Below are positions 7,878 to 16,084 of a DNA stretch of 26,577 nucleotides, piece after piece (position 1 is the first letter of the stretch; every line of letters begins with the position of its first letter). The notes beneath the pieces were generated by a model that saw only the letters and a list, made by a program, of their open reading frames with translations, was not told the origin of the DNA and did no database searches. The stretch is from CAYORM01 sp964406375. GTDB taxonomy: Bacteria > Pseudomonadota > Alphaproteobacteria > DSM-16000 > Inquilinaceae. The DNA is taken from positions 1 through 26,577 of the forward strand of contig CAYORM010000039.1 of the NCBI GenBank assembly GCA_964406375.1. Reading direction: 5' to 3'. The translations under genes were made by a program, and so were the position numbers.

Positions 7878-9668
7878 TCAGTCAAACAAGCGTTCGATGT
7901 CCTCTCGCAGTGCGGCGTCGGTGACGGCCTCTCCACGGGCAGCGGCCAGCGCCGCCCGCAGCACCCGCAGCTCGGCCGCGAGCCCGGCCGAACCCGACTC
8001 GCCCGCGCCTTCGAGCGAGGCCGAGGCGGCGTCGAGCCGGCGGCCGATGCGGTCGGCGGCGGCGCGGGCCGGCCGCTCACCGGTTTCGAGCGCCGTCGCC
8101 AGCTCGGCCATGGCGGCTCGCAATTCGATCCAGGCGAGGGTGCCGGCCGCCGCACGGCGTGCCCGGCGGTCGGTGCCGCCGGAGAGCGCGGTGACGATCG
8201 CCCGGGCCTGGTCGAGCAGCGCCGCGGCGCCGGCGAGATCACCCTCGGCCTGGCGGGTCTGGGCGGCCAGAAGCAGCGCATCGGCGAGCTCCGGCGAGTC
8301 GGCCCCGTGGTCGAGGACCGCAAGGCCGATGAGCGTCGGCGCGCCAAAGCGCACGACGGCGGTCTCGCCGTCATCCGCATAGCGGCGCATCCGCTGGTAG
8401 AGCGCGGCGAAACCCTCGCTCTCTTCACCGGCGGCGGTCGACAGGCGCGGTGGCAGCGACCAGACGACCGCCTCATCCGCCAGCGTCGCGAGCACGGTGG
8501 CGGGCGCGATCTCGAGGGCCTGGGTGGGTTCGGGCGCGGGCTCGGGCGGCGGCTCGGGGGCGGCCACCGGCTCCGGGGCCGCCACCGGCTCAGGCGTCAA
8601 CGTCACCTGCAGCGCTATCAGCCGGTCGGCCTGGGCGCGGGTCAGATAGCCCGTGGCAGGCAGCCCCTCGCTGGCCTGCCAGCTGCGGATGGCGGCGCGT
8701 GTGCCGCGGCCGATCACCGCGTCGATGGCCCCGCTGTAGAAGCCGAGCGCCTGCAACGCCTGCTGGATACGGCGGCGCTCGACCTCGGCCAGGGCCGGCT
8801 CGGCCGGCGGCGTGGGTTCGGTCGGGGCGGCGGCAGGCAGGAGCGGCGAGACCCGCTGCTCGAGCTGCTGGATCGCCAGGACGTGGCCGAGGATGGCGGA
8901 CCGCTCCTCCTCGATGGCCGGTGCGCAGGCGGCCGCCGCGGGCTCGCTGCCGGTGAGCAGCGAATCGAGCGCGCCGCGGCGGTCGGCGAGATCGGCGGCG
9001 ACGCGCTCGGCATCACGCAGGCGCCGGTCCGAAGGCGGCAGGTCCTCCAGCCGGTCGATCACGTCGTCACTGTCGGCAACGAAGGAGGCGGCATTCTCTT
9101 CCGCGCGCCGCAGCTCCGCGAGCAGCCGGTCACAATTGGCCGGTGTCGGCACCCCGCCACCCGCGAGGGCGGCGTCGGCGAGCGCTTCGGCCCGTCGCGC
9201 CTCGGAGCGGAACGAGCCGGCCAGAAGGGCGAGCTGGTCGGATGCCGAGGGGATCTGGCCGCACTGGACCATGATCCGTTCGTATTCCGGCACGAAGGCG
9301 TCGATGTCGCCGGCGATCGACCTGGCCTGATCGCCGACCGAGCGCGCGCCGGCGGCGATCTCCTCCGGCGGCAGGCTGGCCGGAGCGTCCTCGAGCCGGT
9401 CGACCGACTGGCGGATCAGCTCCAGGCTCCGGCCATGATCCTCGAGGCGGATCGACGCTTGGCTCGCCGCCGCGTCGCAATCGGCGATCGGTCCCAGCCC
9501 GGGGATCCGCACGCCGTACTCCTGCTCGATCTGCTGCTGGATCGTGCCGAGCAGATCCTCGATGGTCGGCTGCGCCGCGGCGTCACGGGGCAGCAGGGCG
9601 GCGGACAGCAGGGCGGCGCCTGCGGCCAGCGCCAGACCCGGGACCAGACGATGAGCACGTTTCGGCAT
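7878..9668 (-). CDS. Exported peptidoglycan-binding-domain protein
   Basis: This 596-residue protein is predicted to be periplasmic. A signal peptide (residues 1-32) has basic residues, then a long Ala/Leu core, and ends at DAAAQ. Residues 33-275 are Ala/Glu/Arg-rich helical sequence with scattered cysteines (64, 136, 179, 248). A PG_binding_1 domain covers about 296-352 (IQQALQALGFYSGAIDAVIG, then GTRAAIRSWQ and LPATGYLT). A Pro-Glu-Val-Ala repeat linker follows at 359-382. The C-terminal 200 residues are helical and TPR-like in appearance. No catalytic domain is recognised. The start has an AGAGGCGG ribosome site 6 bases upstream. It is last in the minus-strand run with DUF4169, mltA and the EamA transporter, 68 bp behind the latter, so it may be cotranscribed. 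Confidence 0.82.
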   Translation of the reverse strand: MPKRAHRLVPGLALAAGAALLSAALLPRDAAAQPTIEDLLGTIQQQIEQEYGVRIPGLGPIADCDAAASQASIRLEDHGRSLELIRQSVDRLEDAPASLPPEEIAAGARSVGDQARSIAGDIDAFVPEYERIMVQCGQIPSASDQLALLAGSFRSEARRAEALADAALAGGGVPTPANCDRLLAELRRAEENAASFVADSDDVIDRLEDLPPSDRRLRDAERVAADLADRRGALDSLLTGSEPAAAACAPAIEEERSAILGHVLAIQQLEQRVSPLLPAAAPTEPTPPAEPALAEVERRRIQQALQALGFYSGAIDAVIGRGTRAAIRSWQASEGLPATGYLTRAQADRLIALQVTLTPEPVAAPEPVAAPEPPPEPAPEPTQALEIAPATVLATLADEAVVWSLPPRLSTAAGEESEGFAALYQRMRRYADDGETAVVRFGAPTLIGLAVLDHGADSPELADALLLAAQTRQAEGDLAGAAALLDQARAIVTALSGGTDRRARRAAAGTLAWIELRAAMAELATALETGERPARAAADRIGRRLDAASASLEGAGESGSAGLAAELRVLRAALAAARGEAVTDAALREDIERLFD

Positions 9669-9736
9669 GGTTCCGCCTCTTCACACCTCTTCGGGCGAAC
9701 CGAGAACGCGGTGCGGGCCGCAGCCGTTCCTCCGTC

Positions 9737-10714
9737 TCATCGGTCGCTGCCCTCCGTATCGGGGGCGGATGACGGCGGAGGCGGCAGGACCGAGGCGGGT
9801 GGTGTGAGGCTGGTCGGCGCCGTCACCGGCGTCACCTGCGCCACCTCGGTCCGGCGCACGGTCTCGCGATGGAGGATGTAGAGGCCGCTGCCGATGATGA
9901 GCGTGCAGCCGGCGATCACATGCAGCCCCGGCAGCTCGCCCCAGATGACGAAGCCGGCGACCACGCCCCAGGCCATCTGCGTGTATTGGAACGGTGCGAC
10001 GACGGCCGCCGGCGCATGCCGATAGGCGTTGATGATCATCAGGAACGCCCCGCCTGAACTCATCCCGGCGACCGCCATGAGGGCGAGATCGGTCAAGGAC
10101 GGTTCGACGCCCCCATAGGCGAAGAAGATGCCGCCCATGACGGCGATGCCGACGACATTGCCGTAGAAGGCGAAGGAGGCGCGTGTTTCGCGCGGGCCGA
10201 CCCGGCGCAGGATCAGCGAGGTGACGGAGAAGGCGACGGCCGAGAACAGCGCTCCCAGCATCCCCCAATCCAGCTCGCCCGAGCCCGGGCGCAGCATCAC
10301 GATAACCCCGGCAAAGCCGACTGCGACGGCGCTCCAGCGCCGCCAGCCGACGCTCTCGCCCAGCACCGGCACCGAGAGCGCCGTGATGATCATCGGCGAG
10401 CAGAACAGGATCGCGTAGGTGTCGGCGAGCGGCATGCGCGAGAAGGCGAAATAGGCGGCGAAGCCGCCGCCCAGCGCGATCAGCCCGCGCAGGATCTGCA
10501 GCGCCGGCCGGCGCGTGGCGAGCTGCGCCGGGCCGCCGGTCGCCAGCGCGTAGACGAGCACCGGCACCATCGCGAAGATCGTGTTGAAGAAGACGATCTG
10601 ATGGAGCGGATAGCCGGCGGCGAGCCATTTGATCGCCGTGTCCGCGGTCGTGAACAGCGCGAAACCGGCCACGGCGAAGCCGATGCCGGCCGCCGTCGGA
10701 TTGGCGGAGGCCAT
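9737..10714 (-). CDS. EamA-family (drug/metabolite transporter superfamily) membrane protein
   Basis: The 325-residue inner-membrane protein has about ten hydrophobic segments arranged as two EamA repeats, roughly residues 8-140 and 155-285. The first repeat contains the family-like ALGGGFAAYFAFSRMPLADT and ILFCSPMIITALSVPVLGE. The substrate cannot be told from sequence; relatives export amino acids, nucleosides or other metabolites. A Pro/Thr-rich cytoplasmic tail of about 40 residues ends the protein. I chose ATG 10714, where the first membrane segment follows closely and a GGGAGGGG ribosome site sits about 11 bases upstream. A longer in-frame start at 10837 would lie inside mltA. It begins 20 bp after the mltA stop and is probably in one operon with it. 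Confidence 0.9.
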   Translation of the reverse strand: MASANPTAAGIGFAVAGFALFTTADTAIKWLAAGYPLHQIVFFNTIFAMVPVLVYALATGGPAQLATRRPALQILRGLIALGGGFAAYFAFSRMPLADTYAILFCSPMIITALSVPVLGESVGWRRWSAVAVGFAGVIVMLRPGSGELDWGMLGALFSAVAFSVTSLILRRVGPRETRASFAFYGNVVGIAVMGGIFFAYGGVEPSLTDLALMAVAGMSSGGAFLMIINAYRHAPAAVVAPFQYTQMAWGVVAGFVIWGELPGLHVIAGCTLIIGSGLYILHRETVRRTEVAQVTPVTAPTSLTPPASVLPPPPSSAPDTEGSDR

Positions 10715-10734
10715 GATGCGGGGCGCCCCTCCCG

Positions 10735-11826
10735 TCAGATGGCGGCGGTCAGCGCGGCGCGCGGCACCAGCGCGTACAAACGTCCCGTCGCATTCATCGC
10801 ACTCGCCGCCGCCCCCGCCGCGGAACCGACGCCCCAATAGACATCGCCACGGCCCGGGCCGCGGATCGCGCCGCCGACATCCTGCGCGACGAGCAGCCGA
10901 CGCAGCGTGCCGCCGGGCACGGTCCGGTCGGTGATGTCGACGAAGAGCGGTGTTCCGAGGGCCCAGTAATCGTCATCGACCGCCATGCTGCGCCCGGCGG
11001 TCAGCGGGACGTCATGCGCACCGATGACATCGGTGTGGTCCTGCAGCCGGAAATAGACGTAGCTCGGGTTCTGGTTCATCAGCCACTGCATGCGGGCCGG
11101 GTTGGCCCGCATCCACAACCGAATGAAATCCATCGACATCTCGTCGAGGGTGGCGAGCCCCTGCTCGACGAGCACGCGGCCGACCGGCACGTATTCGCGG
11201 CCGTTCTGCCCATCGAACTTCACCCCGACCAGGCTGCCATCGGTCATCCGCACCAGCCCCGAACCCTGGATCTCCAGGAAGAACGCATCGATCGGGTCGT
11301 CGACCCAGAGCAGCTCGTACCCCTTGCCGTCGAGCAGACCGCTGGCGATCTCCGCCCGGGTCAGCCGCCGATCGCGCTCGACGCCGGGCCGGCGGTGGAT
11401 CGGCACCAGATAGGGCGGGGTCGGCGTCCAGCTGCCGCGCAGCTCCGGCGCGAAATAGCCCGTGAACTTTGGCTCGGCGCCGGCTCCCGGCTGCACTTCG
11501 AAGGGCTGGAACCACGTCTCGAAGAACACCCGGGCGGCATCCGAATCGCCCGGCGGCACGGCGAAGGCGGCCGCGCAGATCGGCCGCCAATCCGCCACCC
11601 GGCCGATGTATCCGTTATAGTAAAGTGTCGAATCATCGGCGCGGGCGCCGTAATTCGAGCAGGTGTTGAGGAGGGCGGGCATCGCGGCTGCGACCTGGTC
11701 CTCCTGCCAGCCCGGGAGATCCGACCAGGCGACCGCGACCATGCCGGGCCGCTGTGGCGGCGGCGTTTCGGCGCAGGCCGCCAGGATGAGAAGAGCGAGC
11801 ACGAGCAGATGACGGATCGACGGCAT
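10735..11826 (-). CDS. mltA: Membrane-bound lytic murein transglycosylase A
   Basis: MltA cleaves the MurNAc-GlcNAc bond of peptidoglycan and leaves 1,6-anhydro ends. This 363-residue lipoprotein has an N-terminal lipobox with Cys18 (LILAAC). The MltA domain is visible as FTGYFAPELRGSWTPTPPYL (about 121-140), FFLEIQGSG (182-190) and the YVYFR region. The 3D domain contains MAVDDDYWALGTPLFVD (281-297), then AQDVGGAIRGPGRGDVYWG (314-332). Asp316 and Asp328 are the conserved acidic residues, and by my recollection of the E. coli protein Asp328 matches the catalytic one. It sits 23 bp after the DUF4169 stop and 20 bp before the EamA gene. Outer-membrane attachment is inferred from the residues after Cys18. 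Confidence 0.95.
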   Translation of the reverse strand: MPSIRHLLVLALLILAACAETPPPQRPGMVAVAWSDLPGWQEDQVAAAMPALLNTCSNYGARADDSTLYYNGYIGRVADWRPICAAAFAVPPGDSDAARVFFETWFQPFEVQPGAGAEPKFTGYFAPELRGSWTPTPPYLVPIHRRPGVERDRRLTRAEIASGLLDGKGYELLWVDDPIDAFFLEIQGSGLVRMTDGSLVGVKFDGQNGREYVPVGRVLVEQGLATLDEMSMDFIRLWMRANPARMQWLMNQNPSYVYFRLQDHTDVIGAHDVPLTAGRSMAVDDDYWALGTPLFVDITDRTVPGGTLRRLLVAQDVGGAIRGPGRGDVYWGVGSAAGAAASAMNATGRLYALVPRAALTAAI

Positions 11827-11849
11827 CGGCGGGATCCTGCGGTGGGGGC

Positions 11850-12074
11850 TCAGTCTTCGAAGACACGGTCGTCGGTGGTGCGATCGCCTGCCGGCCCGGG
11901 CTCGTCTAGCCGGTGGGCCTCCAGGCGTCCGCGTTCTTGCCGGCGTTCGGCCGCGTCCTTCTGCCGGTCCTCCGCGCTGCGACCGAAGCGCGCGCGATTC
12001 TCTGCAGCCTTCGCTGACGCCGCGCGCCGTTCCAGGGCCTTGCGGGCCCGGCGTAGATTGACGACCTCGCCCAT
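11850..12074 (-). CDS. DUF4169 family small protein
   Basis: This 74-residue, highly charged cytoplasmic protein begins MGEVVNLRRARKALERR. It continues with the Asn-Arg-x-x-Phe-Gly-Arg block (residues 26-32) and an Arg-Leu-Glu-Ala-His-Arg-Leu-Asp element, both of which I know from DUF4169 proteins of alphaproteobacteria. The middle is predicted to be one long helix. Function is unknown. It is first in the minus-strand run ahead of mltA and is divergent from the AsmA-like gene, with 175 bp between the starts. Confidence 0.85.
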   Translation of the reverse strand: MGEVVNLRRARKALERRAASAKAAENRARFGRSAEDRQKDAAERRQERGRLEAHRLDEPGPAGDRTTDDRVFED

Positions 12075-12249
12075 GCTCCCTACCCCTGCCCGGCCCCGCG
12101 CGATGGCGACGATCGCGAGGGGGGCGTCTCGCGATCCGATGAAGCTGTGCTAATCAGTTGACCCCCATGGTTGTTCTAGCCGTAGCCGCGGGGCCGGTAC
12201 AGATATCTGCACGCGATGAGATGCGCCGCGGCGCCAGGGGACGGTCATC
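12075..12249. promoter_or_regulatory. Divergent intergenic region, DUF4169-mltA side and AsmA-like side
   Basis: These 175 bp hold the promoters of both flanking units by position. The least GC-rich part is 12147-12182. A TTGACC at 12158-12163 resembles a plus-strand -35 box, but no good -10 box sits at the right spacing. On the minus strand, TAGAAC and GATTAG (forward strand: CTAATC at 12150-12155) are 17 bp apart, a weak sigma-70-like match. An AGGGGA ribosome site lies about 11 bases before the GTG at 12250. Confidence 0.35.
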
Positions 12250-15200
12250 GTGAGACGTACGCTGATCACGCTGGCGCTGCTCGTGGCCACGGTGGCCGCG
12301 CTCGCGCTGGTCGGGCCGTCTTTGATCGACTGGTCGGTGCAGCGCGACCGCATCGCGGCCGAGCTCACGCGCCTGCTCGACCGGCCGGTGGAGATCGCCG
12401 GGCCGCTCGACCTCGCCATGCTGCCGAGACCACATGTCATCGCCCATGATGTGCGTATCGGCGCCGCGGCGCCAGCCGGCGATGGTGCGACCGCCAGCGT
12501 CGAAGAGGTCCAGGCGACGCTGTCGCTCGGCCGGCTTCTGCTCGGCCATGTCGAGGCCGAGGAGGTTCTGCTGCGCCGGCCGGTGCTCATGCTGGATCCG
12601 GCCGCCGATACGGGCACGCTCGTCACGCCTGCGGCGGCGCTGCCCTCCTGGCTGACGCTCCGTACCGCGCACATCGAAGACGGGCGGCTGGTCTGGGCCG
12701 ATCCGGTGACCGGCGTCTCCGTGGCGCTCGAGGCGATCGACGGTAGCCTTGCCCTCTCCCGCTCCGGCGTGGCGTCGCTGCGCGGCACCGCGACGCTAGC
12801 CGGCACACCGCTCAGCTTCGACGCCACCCTCCAGCCGCCGAGCACGCTCGGCGACATCGCGGTGACGGCCCGGCTCGACGTCGCTGGCGCCGTGGACCTG
12901 ACGGTCGGCGGCACGATCCAGGCCGATGGCGGCTTCGTCGGTCAGCTCGAGGCATCGGGGCGCGACCTCGCCGCGGCGCTCGCGGCCATCGGCCGGCCGG
13001 CGCCGGCGGCGCTCGCCCGCGGCTTTGCGCTTTCGGCCAGCCTCCGCAGCGGTGCGGGGCATATCGAGCTCGGCCGACTCGCCGCGGATATGGGCGCCAT
13101 CCGGCTCGAAGGGCTGCTCGGCTTCGCGACCGACGGCTCGGGTGCCGTCGACGCCACGCTGACCTTCAGCCGCATCGGGCTCGACACGGCGGGGCAGGGG
13201 GGGCCGGCCGCGACCCTGGCCGATGCGCTGGCGACGGCGCTCGCGAACTGGCCGCTCGCCGGCCCGGCCCGGCTCGATCTCGTCATGCCGGTGATCGATG
13301 TCGGCGACGGCCGGGTGCGCGATCTGCGCCTGCGCGGCACCTTCGAGGACGGGACGCTGACGCTGGACGATTTCGCCGCTCTGTTGCCCGGCGGCACCAC
13401 GCTGACCGCGCAGGGCCGCGTCGTCGCTCCCACGGCCGCGGCGGAGCACGGTCCGGACTTCGCTCTCGAGCTGCGGGTGGCGAGCGATGATCTCCGCGGC
13501 TTTCTCGCCTGGGCCGGGCTGCCGCTGACCGAGGTGGCGTCGAATCGGCTGCGCCATGCCGAGGCGAGCTTCAGCTTCTCCGGCCATGCCGAGGGGTTCA
13601 CGCTCTCGGGCGTCCGGCTGACGCTCGATGGTGCCGCCTATCGCGGCGGCATGGCCTATGTCGCCGCCGGCCCGAGCCGCGCCCGTCCGGGGCTCGGCAT
13701 CCGGCTCGATGCCGACCGGCTGGATCTCGACGGCTTCCGTCTCGCCGGCTCGGCCTCCTGGTTGGCGCGCTGGCAGAAGGATGCCGCGTTCCGCAACGCG
13801 GTGACGCGGCTTCTGACCGGGGTCGATGCCAATCTCGATCTGCGCTTCGGCACGCTGCTCCTCGACGGGCAGAACTGGGCCGATGTCGGGATCGACGCGA
13901 CGATCGCCGAAGGGTCGGCGATCATCCGGGCGGCCGGTGCGTCGCTCGACGGGACGCGGGTCGATCTCGCGGGCAGTGTCGAGGACCTGGTCGCGCCAAG
14001 CGGGTTGGCCCTCGACGTCGCGATCGAGAGCGGGGATCCGGCCGCAGTGCTCGCCATTCTCGGCGGGCGCGCGGTGCCGCGTCTGTCCGCCCTCGGCACC
14101 ACGCGCGTGGCGGGGCGGCTGGCGGGGGCACCCGATGCACTCGATGTCGCCCTCACGATCGCTGCCCTCGACGGCACGCTCGATGTCGAAGGGACGATCG
14201 ATCTGGCGCGGCTCGACCGGCCGACGGCCCTGTCGCTGCACCTCGTCCATCCCGATCTGCCGCGCCTGCTCGGCGCGCTCGACCCGGCGGCGGACCTGCC
14301 GGTCGGGCTCGGCGCGGCCGACATCCGCTGCGTGCTCGACGTGGATGCGGCGGGCTGGCGCTTCGAGGACGTCGACGCACTGCTCGGGACGATGCGGCTG
14401 ACGGGGGAGGCCGCGCTCCTGCTCGACCGCGAACGACCCTTCCTCGACCTGTCGCTCGACGCGACGACGATCGACATCGCGGCGCTGCTGCCGCAATCCT
14501 GGACGCTCTCCGGACTACCCTCGATCGGCCCCTTTCCCAACCTCCGGATCGATCCGTCGATCCTCCGCCGGGTCGATGGCCGGTTGCGCCTCGCCGCGGG
14601 GGCGGTCGACTGGGGCGACTGGCGCCTCGACTCCGCCCAGCTCTCGGCGGTGCTGTCAGAAGGCCGGTTGGTCGTCGACCGGCTGGTCGCCGCGGTGGAT
14701 GGCGGGACGCTCGGCCTGTCGGGCGAACTCGACGCCACCGGGACACCGGCAGTGCGCGCCTCGCTCGATCTGCTCGATGCCGATCTTGCCACGCTGCTGC
14801 CGCGACTGATCGGCACCGGCGGGCTCGACGGCCGCATCGATTTCGGCTTCGCTGGCGCTGCGACCGGTCAATCGCTCGCCGAACTCGCGGCCACGATTGC
14901 AGGCGACGGAAGGCTGGCGATCCGCGACGCCACCGCTCGCGGCTTCGATCTTTCGGCCGTGGCACCGCTCCTCGACGCGCCGGGGCAGCCGCTCGCCTTC
15001 CTCCAGGCGCTGCGCGACGCCTTCGCCGGTGGTGAGAGCCGCTTTACCACCATCCAGGCGACGCTGGGCGCGAGCGCCGGCCGCTTCGACACGCATGATC
15101 TGCGGCTCACCGCGGAGGAGGCGACGGGCACCGGCAGGTTCTGGGTCGATCTGGCGCGCTGGCAGATGCGCCTGCAGGCCGATTTCTCGTTCTACGGGCA

Positions 15201-15354
15201 CGGCGAGCAGCCGCCGGTCGGTCTCGTGCTCGAAGGGCCGCCCGAGGCGCCGGTGCGCCGCCTCGACGCCCAGCCGTTGCTCAACTGGGTCGCCCGCCGC
15301 GCCGCGGAGGCCAGCGGAATGCTGCCCACACCGGACCCCGCCGAGGAGCCGTAA
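12250..15354 (+). CDS. AsmA family protein
   Basis: This 1034-residue envelope protein has an N-terminal membrane anchor (about residues 5-24, after MRRT) followed by the AsmA opening, in which LIDWSVQRDRIAAELTRLLD and PVEIAGPLDLAMLPRP are typical. The rest is mostly short beta-strand-like repeats, and the C-terminal third has the family's GDGRLAIRDATARGFDLSAV block at about residue 888. AsmA-like proteins are large inner-membrane-anchored periplasmic proteins, and several are now linked to phospholipid transfer to the outer membrane; that role here is inference. The start is GTG with AGGGGA upstream. An ATG-initiated alternative is not obvious. It is alone on its strand, with the next gene about 105 bp downstream. 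Confidence 0.9.
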   Translation: MRRTLITLALLVATVAALALVGPSLIDWSVQRDRIAAELTRLLDRPVEIAGPLDLAMLPRPHVIAHDVRIGAAAPAGDGATASVEEVQATLSLGRLLLGHVEAEEVLLRRPVLMLDPAADTGTLVTPAAALPSWLTLRTAHIEDGRLVWADPVTGVSVALEAIDGSLALSRSGVASLRGTATLAGTPLSFDATLQPPSTLGDIAVTARLDVAGAVDLTVGGTIQADGGFVGQLEASGRDLAAALAAIGRPAPAALARGFALSASLRSGAGHIELGRLAADMGAIRLEGLLGFATDGSGAVDATLTFSRIGLDTAGQGGPAATLADALATALANWPLAGPARLDLVMPVIDVGDGRVRDLRLRGTFEDGTLTLDDFAALLPGGTTLTAQGRVVAPTAAAEHGPDFALELRVASDDLRGFLAWAGLPLTEVASNRLRHAEASFSFSGHAEGFTLSGVRLTLDGAAYRGGMAYVAAGPSRARPGLGIRLDADRLDLDGFRLAGSASWLARWQKDAAFRNAVTRLLTGVDANLDLRFGTLLLDGQNWADVGIDATIAEGSAIIRAAGASLDGTRVDLAGSVEDLVAPSGLALDVAIESGDPAAVLAILGGRAVPRLSALGTTRVAGRLAGAPDALDVALTIAALDGTLDVEGTIDLARLDRPTALSLHLVHPDLPRLLGALDPAADLPVGLGAADIRCVLDVDAAGWRFEDVDALLGTMRLTGEAALLLDRERPFLDLSLDATTIDIAALLPQSWTLSGLPSIGPFPNLRIDPSILRRVDGRLRLAAGAVDWGDWRLDSAQLSAVLSEGRLVVDRLVAAVDGGTLGLSGELDATGTPAVRASLDLLDADLATLLPRLIGTGGLDGRIDFGFAGAATGQSLAELAATIAGDGRLAIRDATARGFDLSAVAPLLDAPGQPLAFLQALRDAFAGGESRFTTIQATLGASAGRFDTHDLRLTAEEATGTGRFWVDLARWQMRLQADFSFYGHGEQPPVGLVLEGPPEAPVRRLDAQPLLNWVARRAAEASGMLPTPDPAEEP

Positions 15355-15368
15355 TCGCCGCCTTCCCT

Positions 15369-15411
15369 CAGAAGATTCTGGATTCAGATCAAATTCTAAG
15401 ATAATATTACA
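15369..15411 (+). promoter_or_regulatory. AT-rich island, candidate promoter for the 15460 gene
   Basis: A 43-bp AT-rich patch stands out in very GC-rich surroundings, between the AsmA-like stop (15354) and the next start (15460). It holds GATAAT (15400-15405), a good plus-strand -10 box, and the 8-bp palindrome TAATATTA (15402-15409). The -35 position is poor (TTCTGG). A global regulator or nucleoid protein site is an alternative. The island has no counterpart elsewhere in the window. Confidence 0.4.
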
Positions 15412-15459
15412 GGATGGTGGGGCCCGGCGCGAGCCGGGTGGCGGGAGCTTAGCCGGACG

Positions 15460-16035
15460 ATGGGGAGAGCGGAGAGGTGGGCCCCGGACGATAGCGCGGC
15501 TCTGCCGCGGCGGGGTGAGCGGACGGGCCTGTGCATCCTGTTGCTATTGGTACAGTTCGGTGCCGTCGCCGCCATCGGCCTGCCGCCGGTGGTGCCGATC
15601 GCGTCCGGGCCGTCCGTTCACGGTATGGCCGCTCCCGGCCCGTTTGCTGGCGATCCGGCGCTACCAGATGGCCTTCAGACCGTGCCCGTCCTGGGGCGCA
15701 GCGGCGAGACCGCCCTCGCACGGCTGCCACTGGCCATCATCCCCTCGGCGAAATCCATCGCGGTCCAGGCGGTGCGGGAGGCGAGCGCCATCTCGACCTC
15801 GCCGCCAGCACCGGTCCTGCCGCATGGGCCGGTTGCTATGGTGATGGGCCTCGCCGATGCGCCGGACGCCCGGCCCTCCAGCCTTGCGGCGGTGCCGGTG
15901 GCGGCGGTCCCGCCAGCCGGTGTCGATACGCTCGACCGCCGCGAGCCGATCACGCTGCGCTCGGAGCAAGGGGTGCCGGTCGACACCGCCGGCATTCCGG
16001 TGCCGCCGCTTGATTTCGAGCCGACGCTGCGCTGA
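15460..16035 (+). CDS. Unrecognised protein with one membrane segment
   Basis: A 191-residue protein that I cannot place in a family. Residues 1-21 are polar and basic. A hydrophobic stretch at about 22-42 (LCILLLLVQFGAVAAIG) would be a membrane anchor or uncleaved signal. The rest is Pro, Ala and Val rich with no cysteines after the anchor, and is probably periplasmic and largely unstructured, ending LDFEPTLR. I believe it is real because its third codon positions are strongly G/C throughout, unlike the overlapping frames, and because it follows an AT-rich promoter-like island. The ribosome site (GGGAG, about 14 bases upstream) is distant, so the start may be wrong. It is convergent with the Sel1 gene, 49 bp away. 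Confidence 0.6.
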   Translation: MGRAERWAPDDSAALPRRGERTGLCILLLLVQFGAVAAIGLPPVVPIASGPSVHGMAAPGPFAGDPALPDGLQTVPVLGRSGETALARLPLAIIPSAKSIAVQAVREASAISTSPPAPVLPHGPVAMVMGLADAPDARPSSLAAVPVAAVPPAGVDTLDRREPITLRSEQGVPVDTAGIPVPPLDFEPTLR

Positions 16036-16056
16036 CGAGCGGCGGTGCCCTCACCC

Positions 16057-16084
16057 GGTCGCGGCGAGGGCTGCTGCCGCGACC
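16057..16084. terminator. 9-bp-stem hairpin between convergent genes
   Basis: Arms GGTCGCGGC (16057-16065) and GCCGCGACC (16076-16084) are perfectly complementary around a 10-base loop. The element fills the gap between the stop at 16035 and the minus-strand stop at 16085-16087. There is no T run. A bidirectional terminator or RNA end stabiliser is the likely role. Confidence 0.5.

Noticed and set aside
12796..14496. A 566-codon open frame antisense to the AsmA-like gene
   Set aside because: Low-complexity Arg/Gln/Glu-rich product without motifs; the plus strand holds a continuous AsmA-like protein.
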